64,000 nt of DNA from Parvibaculum sp049671045 (GCF_049671045.1 NZ_JBATUH010000111.1:10124-74123), one strand, 5' to 3'; shown: positions 1-9,016, counted from the stretch's first letter. Notes: a model not told the origin generated them from the sequence alone. Numbers and translations are program-made.

Positions 1-1574
1 AGATTTCCCCGGAGGTGGAAATGTCCCGATGCGGGCGTGACCGTGAAGGAGGGAAGGGCGAACCCGCCCTCCTTCGGCAGGATGATCGAGCCATCGGCGC
101 CGAGCGCATTGCCCGCAAGCCGGTTGAGCGTCTCGTCGGCGAAGTCGAGCGAGCGTCCTTCCAGGGTGAAGTCGCCGGCGAATTCGCCTGCGGGATCGAG
201 CGCAAAGGGAGAGAGCGCGATCTTCGCCTCGCCCGCGAGCTTCTGCCCCGCAAGCGCGCCGAAGGGAGCGAGATCGGAGATTGACGCATCTGCCTTGCCC
301 TTGGCGGTGCTGCCGTCGAGCGCCGCCTCGCCCGAGAGGCGCATCTCACCCGCGGGCGCGCTGATCGTGGCTTCGGCGATGCGGGCGATGTTGGCGCGCA
401 TGTCGAGCGTCGCGCCGATGCGCCATGCGAGCGAGGCAAGCGCGGCATTGCCCGGCGCATCGAGAAGCCGGTCGAGACCGGCGAGCGTGCCTTCCGCGCG
501 GAGGTCATGCGGCACGGCGGATGAGGCATTGGCGATGGCGGCCGATCCTTCGAGCCGGAGTTTGCCTGCGGCAACGGCGATATTGTCGAGCTTCAGCCTG
601 TCGTCGCGGCCCCAGCCGATCTTCGCGGCGGCTTCGATGACGCGCGGCCGCCCGAGATCGGCGAGAAGCCGCGCCGCCATCTCGCCCTCCGCCCTGGCGC
701 TCGCCTCGATGTCGAGGGCGCTGTCCCAGCGGCCTTCGGCGCGCGCCTTGATGGCAATGGCCTTGCCGCCGTCGATCCGCGCATTCCCGTTGACTTGGCC
801 GTTCTCGTTTCGCGCAGCGGCATCGATGCTCAGGCGCTCGACGCCTTCGAGTTTCGCGAGCGTCGCGATGAGGCCGGGCTTTCCCGCCGCGCCATCCTCA
901 CCCTGCACACGAAGATCGAGCCCGCTATTGCGCCGGTCGAAGAAGATCCGCGCCTCGATCTTTCCGGGCGTGCGGTCCGTTCTCGCGGCGGCAAGCGAAA
1001 GATCGATCTGGCTCTGTGTGAGGAGGAGACGGGCATCGGCGTCGAGCGTTGCGAGCGTCCCTCGCGCCTGCGGGTCGGCGAGCGCTTTGCCGAGCGAGAG
1101 CTTCTCGAACTTCGCGTCATCTATCTCGATGGCGAAGGGAAGCACGGGCAGGCTGAAGCCGCTCGTCTCTTGCGCGGGTTCCGCGCTCCGGGGCGCGCGC
1201 GAAACATCGAGCCCGCTGACGGCAAGCCGCTCGATCCGGAATCTTGCTGCGAGGAGCGCCGCCGGCCGCCAGCGAAGCTCCGCGCTGTCGAGCGAGAGCC
1301 ATTGGCCTTCGGCATCACTCACCGTGAGCCGTTTCACGAGGAGCGTGGTCGGCCAGCGGCCTTCCAGGTCGCCGATCGAGATCCTGGCGGCGCCGCGATT
1401 GACCTCCGCCAGCGCACGTTCGAGCGCGGCGTGGCGGAGCGGCGCGATGTTGAGCGCGGCAAGCGCGAGCGCCACGAACATGAGCGCGAGCGCGCCCGTG
1501 CCGAAGAAGACGGCGCCCGCGGCGCGCGCAATGCCGGTCGTGTCGCGAAGATCGGGTGATGCGCGCACTGCCAT
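1..1574 (-). CDS. tamB: Translocation and assembly module inner-membrane component TamB (partial, N-terminal part)
   Basis: The frame is open from an ATG at 1574 to the window edge, giving about 524 residues of the N-terminal half of a very large protein; the C-terminal DUF490 region lies outside. Residues about 13-45 form one hydrophobic signal-anchor helix. The rest is a repetitive beta-rich series rich in Gly, Ala, Asp and Arg, with recurring patterns such as LDIEASARAEG and LRLEGSAAIAN, typical of AsmA/TamB bridge proteins. TamB spans the periplasm and works with TamA in outer-membrane protein insertion or lipid transport. The ATG overlaps the tamA stop codon (ATGA), so the two genes are translationally coupled in the order tamA-tamB. 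Confidence 0.88.
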   Translation of the reverse strand, partial: MAVRASPDLRDTTGIARAAGAVFFGTGALALMFVALALAALNIAPLRHAALERALAEVNRGAARISIGDLEGRWPTTLLVKRLTVSDAEGQWLSLDSAELRWRPAALLAARFRIERLAVSGLDVSRAPRSAEPAQETSGFSLPVLPFAIEIDDAKFEKLSLGKALADPQARGTLATLDADARLLLTQSQIDLSLAAARTDRTPGKIEARIFFDRRNSGLDLRVQGEDGAAGKPGLIATLAKLEGVERLSIDAAARNENGQVNGNARIDGGKAIAIKARAEGRWDSALDIEASARAEGEMAARLLADLGRPRVIEAAAKIGWGRDDRLKLDNIAVAAGKLRLEGSAAIANASSAVPHDLRAEGTLAGLDRLLDAPGNAALASLAWRIGATLDMRANIARIAEATISAPAGEMRLSGEAALDGSTAKGKADASISDLAPFGALAGQKLAGEAKIALSPFALDPAGEFAGDFTLEGRSLDFADETLNRLAGNALGADGSIILPKEGGFALPSFTVTPASGHFHLRGN

Positions 1575-3544
1575 CAGAAAGCCTGCCCGAGCGAGAAATA
1601 GACCTGAAAGGCATCGTCGATGCCGTGCCGCCGGTTCAGCGGCACGCCGACATCGGCGCGTATGGGTCCGATCGGCGTGTAATAACGCAGACCCAGTCCC
1701 GCGCCCCATTGAAGCTGCCGGTTGAACTTCGGCGTCAGCGTCGAATAGGCATTGCCGCCGTCGAGAAATGCGACGACGCCGATCTCGCGGGTAATGCGAT
1801 AGCGCGCCTCGGTGCTCGCCTCGAAAACGGACCTCGCGCCGAGCGGCTTGTTGTTGGCATCGAGCGGGCCGACGAGTTGGTAGGCATAGCCGCGGATGGA
1901 GCCGCCGCCGCCCGCGTAGAAGCGCACCGATCCCGGCACGTCGAGCGTCTTCTGCGCCAGCATGGTGCCGTAGCGCCCGCGAAATGCGAGCGTGAGGTCG
2001 GGTCGTGTGCCGAAGCTCCAATAGGCCGTGCCCGTCGTCTCGATCTTGGTGAAGGCGACGGGTGTGCCGCTCCGCCCGGCATAGGGCGTCAGCGCAAGCG
2101 CGAGGCGCGTTCCCTCCGTCGGGTCGAGAAGATTGTTGCTGCCGTCATATCGCATGGTGAGCGGAAGGCCGAAAAGTTCGTAGGCGTGGTAGCCGGTGCT
2201 GTCGTCGGTTCGCTCGATCTCGAAGGAGACGCCCGCGCTCGCATCGAGATTGGGACGCAGCTTCCGCGCAAGGCCGATTGCGGCCTTCACCCTGTTCTCG
2301 CGATAGGCGTCGGTGTCCTCATGCGCGATCTCGAAATCAGCGAGAAGGTTCTGATCGTCGCGCAGAAAATGCGGCTTGTTGAAATGAGCGCCCGCAAGCT
2401 GCTCGATCTCGGCGATGTTGAGATCGAGATGAAGCTTCTCGCCTGCTCCAAGGACATTCCGGTGCTCCCAGAAGCTGCGCACGCCCGGCCCCTCATTCGA
2501 CGACCAGGTCGCGCCGACGCCGACCGAGCGGTGGGGGCGCTCGCTGAGCGTGAGCTTCTGGGGCACGGCGTCGCCTACCGCCTCGCCGGTTTCGAGCGAA
2601 ACCTGATCGAAGAGGCCGGTCTTGCGCAGCGCGGCGACGGTCTCGTCCGCCTTTCTGCGATCATAGGCATCGCCCGGTTTGAACCTGGCGAGCGAGCGGA
2701 CATAGTCCGGCTTCGTCCGACCCTTGTTCTCGATCTCGATTTCGCCGAAGCGGCGCGGCTCCCCCGCCTCGATGGCGAGCGTGACATCGGCCTCGTTCGC
2801 GGCAAGATCGACCACGACCTTGCGTTCCGCGAGTTTCGGGCGCGGATGGCCGCGATTTTCCAGTTGCGCCAGCGCCGCATTGGTGAGGTCGATCACACGT
2901 TGCGCGCGCGCGGCCCTGCCGGGTTTCAGTCCGAGCGCCGCCCCGTCATGCGGCAACGACGCCTCGTCCGACGGGTGATCTGGATAGGTGATGGCGAAGC
3001 TGCGGATCATGGTGCGCGGGCCGAGCGAGACGCGATAGACGACATCGAAGCGCCCGCCCGCTGCTTCCTGAATCACGGGCTCGGCGGTGCCGTTGTAATA
3101 GCTCTCGGACCGCAGGACCTGGATCATGCGATTGGCATCGCCGGTTGCCCGCCGCCGCAACTGGCCGAGCGTCGGCGGAGGCGGCGCCTTCCCCTTGCCG
3201 AGCGTGATGGCGTCTTCGAGAAGCGCGCGCAGTTCGTCCGGGATCTTCCTGCCTTCGATCCGCGTCGTGAATTCGAGCTCACCGGAGGGCTTCTCCGCAT
3301 GCGCCTTTGCCGCCATGGGTTGCGAGCCGGCATGCGAAGGCGCCGCAGCGACGCCGAGCGCGGCGAGGAGGGCGAGGCTCAGCGGCGCGGCGGCGCCCCG
3401 CATGGGCGCGAAAGACGATGCGTCAACCCGCGCGTCGAACGCTCCCGCGACCCGTTGGAAGCGCGCCGCGGCCTCCACGAGCGGGTGACGTTGTGCACGG
3501 GAAAAACCCGGTTGGAACAGCCGGGAAAAGTTCGTACGAAGCAT
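1574..3544 (-). CDS. tamA: Translocation and assembly module outer-membrane protein TamA (Omp85 family)
   Basis: This is an Omp85-family protein of 656 residues from the ATG at 3544. After an N-terminal export region come periplasmic POTRA-like segments (for example VSLGPRTMIRSFAI and IEAGEPRRFGEIEIENKG), then a C-terminal 16-strand barrel (bacterial surface antigen domain) with the RFYAGGGGSIRGYAYQ motif and a terminal strand ending in VYFSLGQAF. TamA partners with TamB, encoded immediately downstream with a 4-base overlap. The start is uncertain. A convincing signal peptide (MRGAAAPLSLALLAALG) begins at an in-frame ATG at 3403, which would give 609 residues, and neither start has a strong ribosome-binding site. 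Confidence 0.9.
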   Translation of the reverse strand: MLRTNFSRLFQPGFSRAQRHPLVEAAARFQRVAGAFDARVDASSFAPMRGAAAPLSLALLAALGVAAAPSHAGSQPMAAKAHAEKPSGELEFTTRIEGRKIPDELRALLEDAITLGKGKAPPPPTLGQLRRRATGDANRMIQVLRSESYYNGTAEPVIQEAAGGRFDVVYRVSLGPRTMIRSFAITYPDHPSDEASLPHDGAALGLKPGRAARAQRVIDLTNAALAQLENRGHPRPKLAERKVVVDLAANEADVTLAIEAGEPRRFGEIEIENKGRTKPDYVRSLARFKPGDAYDRRKADETVAALRKTGLFDQVSLETGEAVGDAVPQKLTLSERPHRSVGVGATWSSNEGPGVRSFWEHRNVLGAGEKLHLDLNIAEIEQLAGAHFNKPHFLRDDQNLLADFEIAHEDTDAYRENRVKAAIGLARKLRPNLDASAGVSFEIERTDDSTGYHAYELFGLPLTMRYDGSNNLLDPTEGTRLALALTPYAGRSGTPVAFTKIETTGTAYWSFGTRPDLTLAFRGRYGTMLAQKTLDVPGSVRFYAGGGGSIRGYAYQLVGPLDANNKPLGARSVFEASTEARYRITREIGVVAFLDGGNAYSTLTPKFNRQLQWGAGLGLRYYTPIGPIRADVGVPLNRRHGIDDAFQVYFSLGQAF

Positions 3545-3593
3545 AAAGAGATCATAAGGTGCTTCGGAGATATGCCGAAGCTCTCTTGACCGG

Positions 3594-3612
3594 TTTAATG
3601 GTGTTCATTAGG
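3594..3612. promoter_or_regulatory. Candidate TetR operator in front of the TetR gene
   Basis: TTAATG-GTGTT-CATTA at 3595-3610 is an imperfect inverted repeat ending 10 bases before the TetR start codon. It matches 14 of 16 positions with the core of the large palindrome at 7081-7113 upstream of the sulfatase. Its position suggests autorepression, and it may also influence the divergent tamA promoter. It was recognised by sequence comparison only. Confidence 0.6.
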
Positions 3613-3620
3613 TTCGTTGC

Positions 3621-4322
3621 ATGACGACAAAGGATAATGTGGCCACCCGGCGCGGCGATACGCGAACGCGCCTCATCGTCGCTGCCGAGAAGCTTTTCGG
3701 CGAGCGCGGCATCCATGGTGTGACCCTGAAGGAGATCAACGCCGCGGCCGGACAGCGCAACGAATCCGCGCTTCACTATCATTTCGGATCGAAGCGCGCG
3801 CTCGTCGAAGCGATCATGCGCCACCGCGTAGCGGACGTCGATCTGCGCCGGCAGGAGATGCTCGACGAACTCGTGAAGGCCGGGCAGGAGGCCGATCTGC
3901 GCGCCCTGCTGCGCGCGACCTTCATGCCGCTCCTCGAACTTCTCGGTAGCGCGGAGGGCGTGCGCTTCATCCGCTTCATGGCGGAGATCCTTCATTCGTC
4001 CGATTTCGACCTGCCGACCGTCGCGCTTCGCAGCGACTTTCCGGGAATTACGCGCGCGAACGCGCTCATCGTCGCCGCTCTTGGCGATCTCGCGCCGGAG
4101 ATCGCGATCCAGCGCCAGCGCTTCATGGTCGAAATGGCGCTGAGTTCGCTTGCCATCTGGACGCGGCATCACGATGCGGCCCATGAGGTGGCGGCGCGTG
4201 ACCTTTTTATCGCCAATCTCTTCGACTCGATCGTCGGTTTCCTGACCGCGCCCGTCTCGCCCGAAACGCTCGATGCCTTGAAGCGCATGGCGAACACGCC
4301 GCGCAAGCGCGAACGGAAATAG
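3621..4322 (+). CDS. TetR/AcrR family transcriptional regulator
   Basis: The 233-residue protein has an N-terminal TetR helix-turn-helix at about residues 14-60: TRLIVAAEKLFGERGIHGVTLKEI, then ALHYHFGSKRALVEAIM. The C-terminal helical ligand domain is family-specific and gives no effector. The gene is divergent from tamA and convergent with the sulfatase-maturation gene at 4332. A palindromic TTAATG-N5-CATTA site lies just ahead of the start and recurs upstream of the sulfatase operon. The simplest model is a local repressor of itself and of the sulfatase/FGE pair; the inducer is unknown. Confidence 0.9.
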   Translation: MTTKDNVATRRGDTRTRLIVAAEKLFGERGIHGVTLKEINAAAGQRNESALHYHFGSKRALVEAIMRHRVADVDLRRQEMLDELVKAGQEADLRALLRATFMPLLELLGSAEGVRFIRFMAEILHSSDFDLPTVALRSDFPGITRANALIVAALGDLAPEIAIQRQRFMVEMALSSLAIWTRHHDAAHEVAARDLFIANLFDSIVGFLTAPVSPETLDALKRMANTPRKRERK

Positions 4323-4331
4323 CCGGCGGGC

Positions 4332-5318
4332 TCAGGGCCCCGGTGCCGCGAGCACCGTCCTGAAGCCGAGATGGCTCGTCGCCAGATCCGCTTCCTGGCC
4401 CTGGCGCGATCCGCTGCGGTAGCGCATGCAGTAATTGGGCGCGCAGAGATAGGAGCCGCCCTTGATGACGCGGCGGCTTGCATCGGCCTTTCCGTTCGCA
4501 TGGTTCTCGCGGTAAGGGTCCGACGTCCACTCCCAGACATTGCCGATCATGTCGTGGAGCCCATAGGCGTTGGGCTCGAAGCATCCGGCAGGCGCAAGGC
4601 CGACAAAGCCGTCATCGGCCGTGTTGATGACCGGGAAGAGCCCCTGCCAGGTATTGGCCTGTTTCGGCTGTTCGTGATCGGGCGTGCCTGACCTGCCGCC
4701 GCGCGCCGCCCATTCCCATTGCGCCTCGGTCGGAATGCTACGGCCCTTCCAGCGCGCATAGGCTTCGATGTCATCATAGGCGAGCGCGACGACGGGGAAG
4801 TTTTCGTAACTCTCGATGGAACTGCCGGGTCCCGCCGGATGGCGCCAGTTCGCGCCCGGAACATATCGCCACCACTGGCTGATATCGCCCCTGCCGTCTA
4901 TGTCGTTCGGCATGATGAAGACGACCGCGCCCGGCTCGCGCATCTCCGGCGGTAGGCCGGGATGCTTCGCGGGATCGACCGGCCGCTCGGCAACCGTGAC
5001 ATAGCCCGTCGCCGCGACGAAGGCGGCGAACTCGGCATTGGTGACTTCGTGGCGGTCCATCCAGAAGCCCGCAACCTCCGCGCGGCGCGCGGGCCCCTCC
5101 TCGGGATAGACATTGTCGCCCATCTCGAAACTTCCGCCCGGCACCCACACCATGCCGGGGTGAGAGCCCGAACGATCCGTGGACAGATCGAGGCAGGCGC
5201 GCGGCGCGGCTTCGGCGAGCCGTGCCGCTTCCCTGCCACCCGCGCCCCATATGGCGCCGAGCGCGGCGGCGACCGCGACGGCCGCCACGGCGGCGATAAT
5301 GAGGCGGGGCCTCGTCAT
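4332..5318 (-). CDS. Formylglycine-generating enzyme family protein (sulfatase maturation)
   Basis: This SUMF1/FGE-fold protein has 328 residues. After a signal or anchor segment (residues 5-25), the fold carries WVPGGSFEMGD, FWMDRHEVTNAEFAAFV, RSIPTEAQWEWAARGG and GNVWEWTSD. The catalytic region reads KGGSYLCAPNYCMRYRSGSR, keeping both active-site cysteines (C292 and C297), so it should be active rather than a structural homologue. FGE oxidises the sulfatase active-site Cys to formylglycine, and the substrate is almost certainly the sulfatase encoded 35 bases upstream on the same strand. The start at 5318 is preferred because it has a GGGGACGAG ribosome-binding region and begins the hydrophobic leader; an in-frame start at 5402 would overlap the sulfatase. 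Confidence 0.9.
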   Translation of the reverse strand: MTRPRLIIAAVAAVAVAAALGAIWGAGGREAARLAEAAPRACLDLSTDRSGSHPGMVWVPGGSFEMGDNVYPEEGPARRAEVAGFWMDRHEVTNAEFAAFVAATGYVTVAERPVDPAKHPGLPPEMREPGAVVFIMPNDIDGRGDISQWWRYVPGANWRHPAGPGSSIESYENFPVVALAYDDIEAYARWKGRSIPTEAQWEWAARGGRSGTPDHEQPKQANTWQGLFPVINTADDGFVGLAPAGCFEPNAYGLHDMIGNVWEWTSDPYRENHANGKADASRRVIKGGSYLCAPNYCMRYRSGSRQGQEADLATSHLGFRTVLAAPGP

Positions 5319-5352
5319 TCGGGGCTCGTCCCCGTTGGTGTTTCGCCCGGCA

Positions 5353-7023
5353 TCAGTTCGCCCAGTAGATATATTCGTCATCGGGCTTCGCGGGCACGCC
5401 AAGCGGATGGTCGATGGCGATCGGGCCTTCGAGGAGCGCGGGCCAGATGGGTTTTGCCTGCTCGCTGTCGATGCCGTCGAGAACCTTTTTCAGCTCCGCC
5501 GCCTTTTCGGGCTGGCTCTCCGCAAGGTTGGTCTGCTCGGTCGGGTCGGTCTTGAGGTCGAAGAGCCAGATCTTGTCCGGACGCGCCGAGACCTGGAGCT
5601 TCCAGTCGCCATCGAGCAGTACCTTGTAGTCGCCGGAGCGCCAGAAGAGCGTCTTGTGCGGCCGCCCCTCGGCCTTGCCTTCGATGAAGGGAAGAAGATT
5701 GACACCGTCGAGCACGCGGTCCGTCGGCGTCGCCGCGCCCGCGGCCGCCGCAACGGTCGAGAAGATGTCGACATGGGCCGCCGGCTGCTCGTAGCGCATG
5801 CCGCGCGGCAGGCGGGCCGGCCATTTGATGAAATAGGGCACATGGATGCCGCCTTCGAAGAAGGTCGCCTTCCAGCCGCGATAGGGCTTGTTGATATCGG
5901 GCAGGCCGATGTAGTGCGCGCCGCCATTGTCGCTGGTGAAGATGACGAGCGTGTTCTCGTCGAGGCCGTTCGCCTTGAGCGCTTCCAGAACCTTGCCGAC
6001 ATTGCGGTCGAGCGAGCGGATCATCGCCGCATAGACGCGCAGCCTGTGATCCTTGATCTGCGGTAGTGCGTCATAGTCGGACTTCAGCGCCTGAAGCGGC
6101 GTGTGCGGCGCGTTGAAGGAGAGATACATGAAGAACGGCCGGTTCCTGTTCGCTTCGATGACGCGCACGGCTTCATCGCCGAGATAGTCGGTCATGTAAT
6201 GCGAGGGCCGGAAGCTCGGGCCGTTATTGTAGGTCACGGAGAAGGGCAGCGCCGTCCAGAGGAAGATGTCGATCGGATCAAAATCCTGCTTGGAGTTCAC
6301 AACGCTCGGATCGCCGTCGCGGATATATTTCTGCGCGCCGATGAGGAAGCCGAGCCACTCGTCGAAGCCGACATCATTGGGCGTCTTGCCCGGCGTCTCG
6401 CCGAGATGCCACTTGCCGAGCATTGTCGTGTGATAGCCCTGTCCCTGCAGCAGCCGGGCGACCGTAATCTCGCTCGAGGGAAGTCCGATCCTGTCGATCG
6501 GCGGCACGTCCTTCTCGCGTTCGGCATGATAGATCGGCGCGCGCGGCTGGCCGGGCGAGCGGAAGGTGCCGACGAGCTTCTCGAAGGCGGGATGGGCGGG
6601 CGTGAACTCATAGCCGAAGCGCGTCGCATAGCGCCCGGTCATGATCGCCGCGCGCGAGGGCGCGCAGGTCGCATTGCCCGCATAGCCCTGGCTCAGCACC
6701 ACGCCGTCATGCGCGATGGAGTCGATATAGGGCGTCGGCACGGCGCCGCCCGCGACGCCGCCGCCATTGAAGGTGAGATCGTTGAAGCCGAGATCGTCGG
6801 CGAGAATGACGACGACGTTCGGCTTGCGCTCGCTCGCCGCCACCTCGGCCGTCGCCGGCCCCTGCTGCCAGACGACGGGCTGGCTCGGCTTGAGGCGGAA
6901 ATCGCGCAGGGTCGCGATGACGCGAACCACCAGCAGCGGGTTCGATTTGATGGCGATATAGGCGCCGCCCGCCACGATGACGGCCGCGGCGGCAATGCCG
7001 ATGGCGAGATTTCTGAGCTTCAC
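5353..7023 (-). CDS. Cys-type sulfatase (arylsulfatase family), exported
   Basis: This alkaline-phosphatase-superfamily sulfatase of 556 residues starts at GTG 7023. An N-terminal hydrophobic segment (residues 5-25) implies export or membrane anchoring. VVVILADDLGFNDL supplies metal-binding Asp76 and Asp77. The sulfatase signature is CAPSRAAIMTGRY with C120 as the residue converted to formylglycine, followed by GKWHLGE and the C-terminal FTSDNGG region. It hydrolyses an organic sulfate ester, but the sequence does not tell which; the lipid-related neighbourhood makes alkyl or aryl sulfates plausible. The next gene encodes its maturation enzyme. A 33-base palindrome lies 58 bases upstream and is the likely control site. 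Confidence 0.92.
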   Translation of the reverse strand: MKLRNLAIGIAAAAVIVAGGAYIAIKSNPLLVVRVIATLRDFRLKPSQPVVWQQGPATAEVAASERKPNVVVILADDLGFNDLTFNGGGVAGGAVPTPYIDSIAHDGVVLSQGYAGNATCAPSRAAIMTGRYATRFGYEFTPAHPAFEKLVGTFRSPGQPRAPIYHAEREKDVPPIDRIGLPSSEITVARLLQGQGYHTTMLGKWHLGETPGKTPNDVGFDEWLGFLIGAQKYIRDGDPSVVNSKQDFDPIDIFLWTALPFSVTYNNGPSFRPSHYMTDYLGDEAVRVIEANRNRPFFMYLSFNAPHTPLQALKSDYDALPQIKDHRLRVYAAMIRSLDRNVGKVLEALKANGLDENTLVIFTSDNGGAHYIGLPDINKPYRGWKATFFEGGIHVPYFIKWPARLPRGMRYEQPAAHVDIFSTVAAAAGAATPTDRVLDGVNLLPFIEGKAEGRPHKTLFWRSGDYKVLLDGDWKLQVSARPDKIWLFDLKTDPTEQTNLAESQPEKAAELKKVLDGIDSEQAKPIWPALLEGPIAIDHPLGVPAKPDDEYIYWAN

Positions 7024-7080
7024 GGTTCCCCCCGTTTCGCGATGGCGGCCCGATGGGCGTGCGGGGTCGCAGCCCGGCCG

Positions 7081-7113
7081 GTCATGGATTAATGGTATAC
7101 ATTAATCCATGAC
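7081..7113. promoter_or_regulatory. Near-perfect 33-base palindrome, candidate TetR operator of the sulfatase operon
   Basis: Two 14-base arms, GTCATGGATTAATG and CATTAATCCATGAC, are exactly complementary around the 5-base spacer GTATA. It is AT-rich in a GC-rich setting and has no T-tract, so an operator is more likely than a terminator for the hydrolase gene that ends at 7161. The core TTAATG-N5-CATTA is shared with the site in front of the TetR gene at 3621. Confidence 0.7.
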
Positions 7114-7160
7114 CGCTGAAAAGCCGTCGCGAGGGGGAAGGCGCTCCGGGTGCGGCCTTC

Positions 7161-8051
7161 TCAGGCGGCGAGGAACTCGTTGGTGAGCGCCATGAATTCC
7201 TCGAGCTTGTCGTGGTGGACCCAGTGTCCGGCCCCTTCCACGGCGACGACGCGCGCATTGCGGAAATGGCGCGCCCGGCCGTCGGCGATGGGATCGCTCG
7301 CCCAGCTCTCCGTGCCGCGAATGAGCAGCGTCGGGCAGGTGATGCGCGACCAGAGATGCGTCGTCGTCTTCTCGTCGAAGCCCGCGGGCGAGAAGGCGCG
7401 GACGTAATTGTCGAACTTCCAGCTATAGCTGCCGTCCTCGTTCTGGTTGATGCCGTGGACGGTGAGATGGCGCGCCCGTTCGGGCGAAAGATGCGGGTTT
7501 TCGTCCTGCATGCGCTTCAGCGCCTCGCCGACCGAGGCATAGCGGCGCGGCTGCCGGGCGGCGAGCCCCCGCATCTCCTGAACCCATTTGTCCAGACGCT
7601 CCTCGACGCTGCCCTTCATCCGCTCGGCGATCATCTTGGGCGACGGGCCGAGGCCCTCGATGGCGATGATCTTCTTCACCGTTTCCGGATAGAGCCCCGC
7701 ATAGCGCAGCGCGATGGCGCCGCCCATGGAATGGGCGATGATGGTGAGCGGCGCAAGGCCCCGCTGATGGATGAGCTGGGCGATGTCGTAGAGAAAATCG
7801 TTGATGTCATATGTACCGCCCAGCGACCATGCGCTGTCGCCATGGCCGCGCAGGTCGGGCGCGATGACGTGATAGCGGTCCTTGAGCTCGGAGGCGACCC
7901 AGTCCCAGTTGCGGCAATGGTCGCGCCCGCCATGGATGAGAAGCAGTGGCGGCGCGCCCTCATTGCCCCAATCGACATAGTGAAGCCTGAGGCGCTGCGA
8001 GAAGTAGAATTGCGACGAGGGCCCGGTCGCGCGGGGGTCTGATGGCGACAT
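7161..8051 (-). CDS. Alpha/beta hydrolase
   Basis: This alpha/beta-hydrolase of 296 residues has an oxyanion-side LLLIHGGRDH motif, the DLRGHGDS loop, the nucleophile elbow AHSMGG (Ser108) and the catalytic His in GAGHWVHHD (about His276). No signal peptide is visible, so it is probably cytoplasmic. Closest in style to the esterase/epoxide hydrolase/lactonase group; the substrate cannot be assigned. It lies upstream of the sulfatase on the same strand, separated by 137 bases that hold the palindrome, so it is probably a separate transcript. Confidence 0.85.
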   Translation of the reverse strand: MSPSDPRATGPSSQFYFSQRLRLHYVDWGNEGAPPLLLIHGGRDHCRNWDWVASELKDRYHVIAPDLRGHGDSAWSLGGTYDINDFLYDIAQLIHQRGLAPLTIIAHSMGGAIALRYAGLYPETVKKIIAIEGLGPSPKMIAERMKGSVEERLDKWVQEMRGLAARQPRRYASVGEALKRMQDENPHLSPERARHLTVHGINQNEDGSYSWKFDNYVRAFSPAGFDEKTTTHLWSRITCPTLLIRGTESWASDPIADGRARHFRNARVVAVEGAGHWVHHDKLEEFMALTNEFLAA

Positions 8052-8167
8052 GAATGGTCCGGCAGGTTTGAGTTGCTGTGTTCGCCAGACTAACGCATCG
8101 CTCTCAGGGGCCCAAATCCGTCCGTGTCGCCGGGCGGGCTTATCGGGCCGGTCTTGTCGGGCCGGGC

Positions 8168-9016
8168 CTATCGTTCGGCCGCCTCGTTCTCCGTGAGGGC
8201 GCCGATGCCGGTCCGCCCGCGAAAGAGGATGCTGCCATAGGAGGCGGGCATCAGCCGCTGGATGATGTCGAGGATCTTCGCGTCGGTGCCGATCAGTATG
8301 CGGCCCTTGTTCTTCCTGATGCCGGAAATGATGACATCGGCGGCGCGCTCGGGCGTCGTCCGCGCGAGCCGGTCGAAGCCCGTCGCCGCCTCCTCGCGCA
8401 CCGTCTGCTGCACGCTCTGGAGAAACCGCGCATTGCGCATGATGTTGGTCTTGATGCCGCCCGGATGGACGCAGGAGACGACGATGCCGGAGCCGCGCAT
8501 TTCATGGCGGAGCGCCTCGGTGAAGCCGCGCACCGCGAATTTGGCGGAATTATAGGCGGCCTGCGTCGGCACGGCGAAAAGGCCGAAAACGCTCGATACA
8601 TTGACGATATGCCCCTCGCCCTTTGCGCGGAGCTGCGGCAGGAACGCCTTGGTGCCATAGACGACGCCCCAGAAGTCGATGTTCATCAGCCACTCGAAAT
8701 CCTCGAATGAGAGTTCTTCGACCCGGGCCACCTGCGCCACGCCCGCATTGTTGATGACGATGTCGGCGCCGCCAAAGGCGCTTTCGATCTCCTGGGCGAA
8801 GGCATGGACGGCATCGCGCGAGGCGACATCGACGAGATAGGTCGAAACCTGTCCCCCCGCCCTGGCGATCTGCGCCGCCGTCTCGGCAAGCCCCTCGCGG
8901 TCGACATCGACGGCGGCGACGCGAGCGCCTTCCCGCGCCAGCGCGAGCGCCGTTGCCCGGCCGATGCCGCTTGCAGCCCCCGTTATCACCGCGGTCTTGC
9001 CCCTGATTTCCGTCAT
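8168..9016 (-). CDS. SDR family NAD(P)-dependent oxidoreductase
   Basis: This classical short-chain dehydrogenase has 282 residues: TGAASGIGRA cofactor loop at the N-terminus, NNAG at about residues 90-93, and the catalytic Ser-Tyr-Lys set with YNSAK. The C-terminal extension (IISGIRKNKGRILIGTDAKILDIIQRLMP) is the type seen in SDRs that act on acyl or hydrophobic substrates near the membrane. The ATG at 9016 is preceded by AAAGGGT at good spacing; a GTG at 9037 is possible. It lies between an alpha/beta hydrolase and a divergent acyl-CoA dehydrogenase, which fits lipid or alcohol oxidation. The substrate is unknown. Confidence 0.86.
   Translation of the reverse strand: MTEIRGKTAVITGAASGIGRATALALAREGARVAAVDVDREGLAETAAQIARAGGQVSTYLVDVASRDAVHAFAQEIESAFGGADIVINNAGVAQVARVEELSFEDFEWLMNIDFWGVVYGTKAFLPQLRAKGEGHIVNVSSVFGLFAVPTQAAYNSAKFAVRGFTEALRHEMRGSGIVVSCVHPGGIKTNIMRNARFLQSVQQTVREEAATGFDRLARTTPERAADVIISGIRKNKGRILIGTDAKILDIIQRLMPASYGSILFRGRTGIGALTENEAAER

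Noticed and set aside
1556..3589. Long open frame of 677 codons on the plus strand opposite tamA
   Set aside because: It is the antisense shadow of a GC-rich gene; its protein has Arg/Ala/Glu-rich composition, no domains and no ribosome site, while the minus-strand frame is a clear Omp85 protein.
7081..7113. Palindrome as terminator of the hydrolase gene ending at 7161
   Set aside because: The arms are AT-rich, no T-tract follows on either strand, and the core matches the site ahead of the TetR gene; an operator explains it better.
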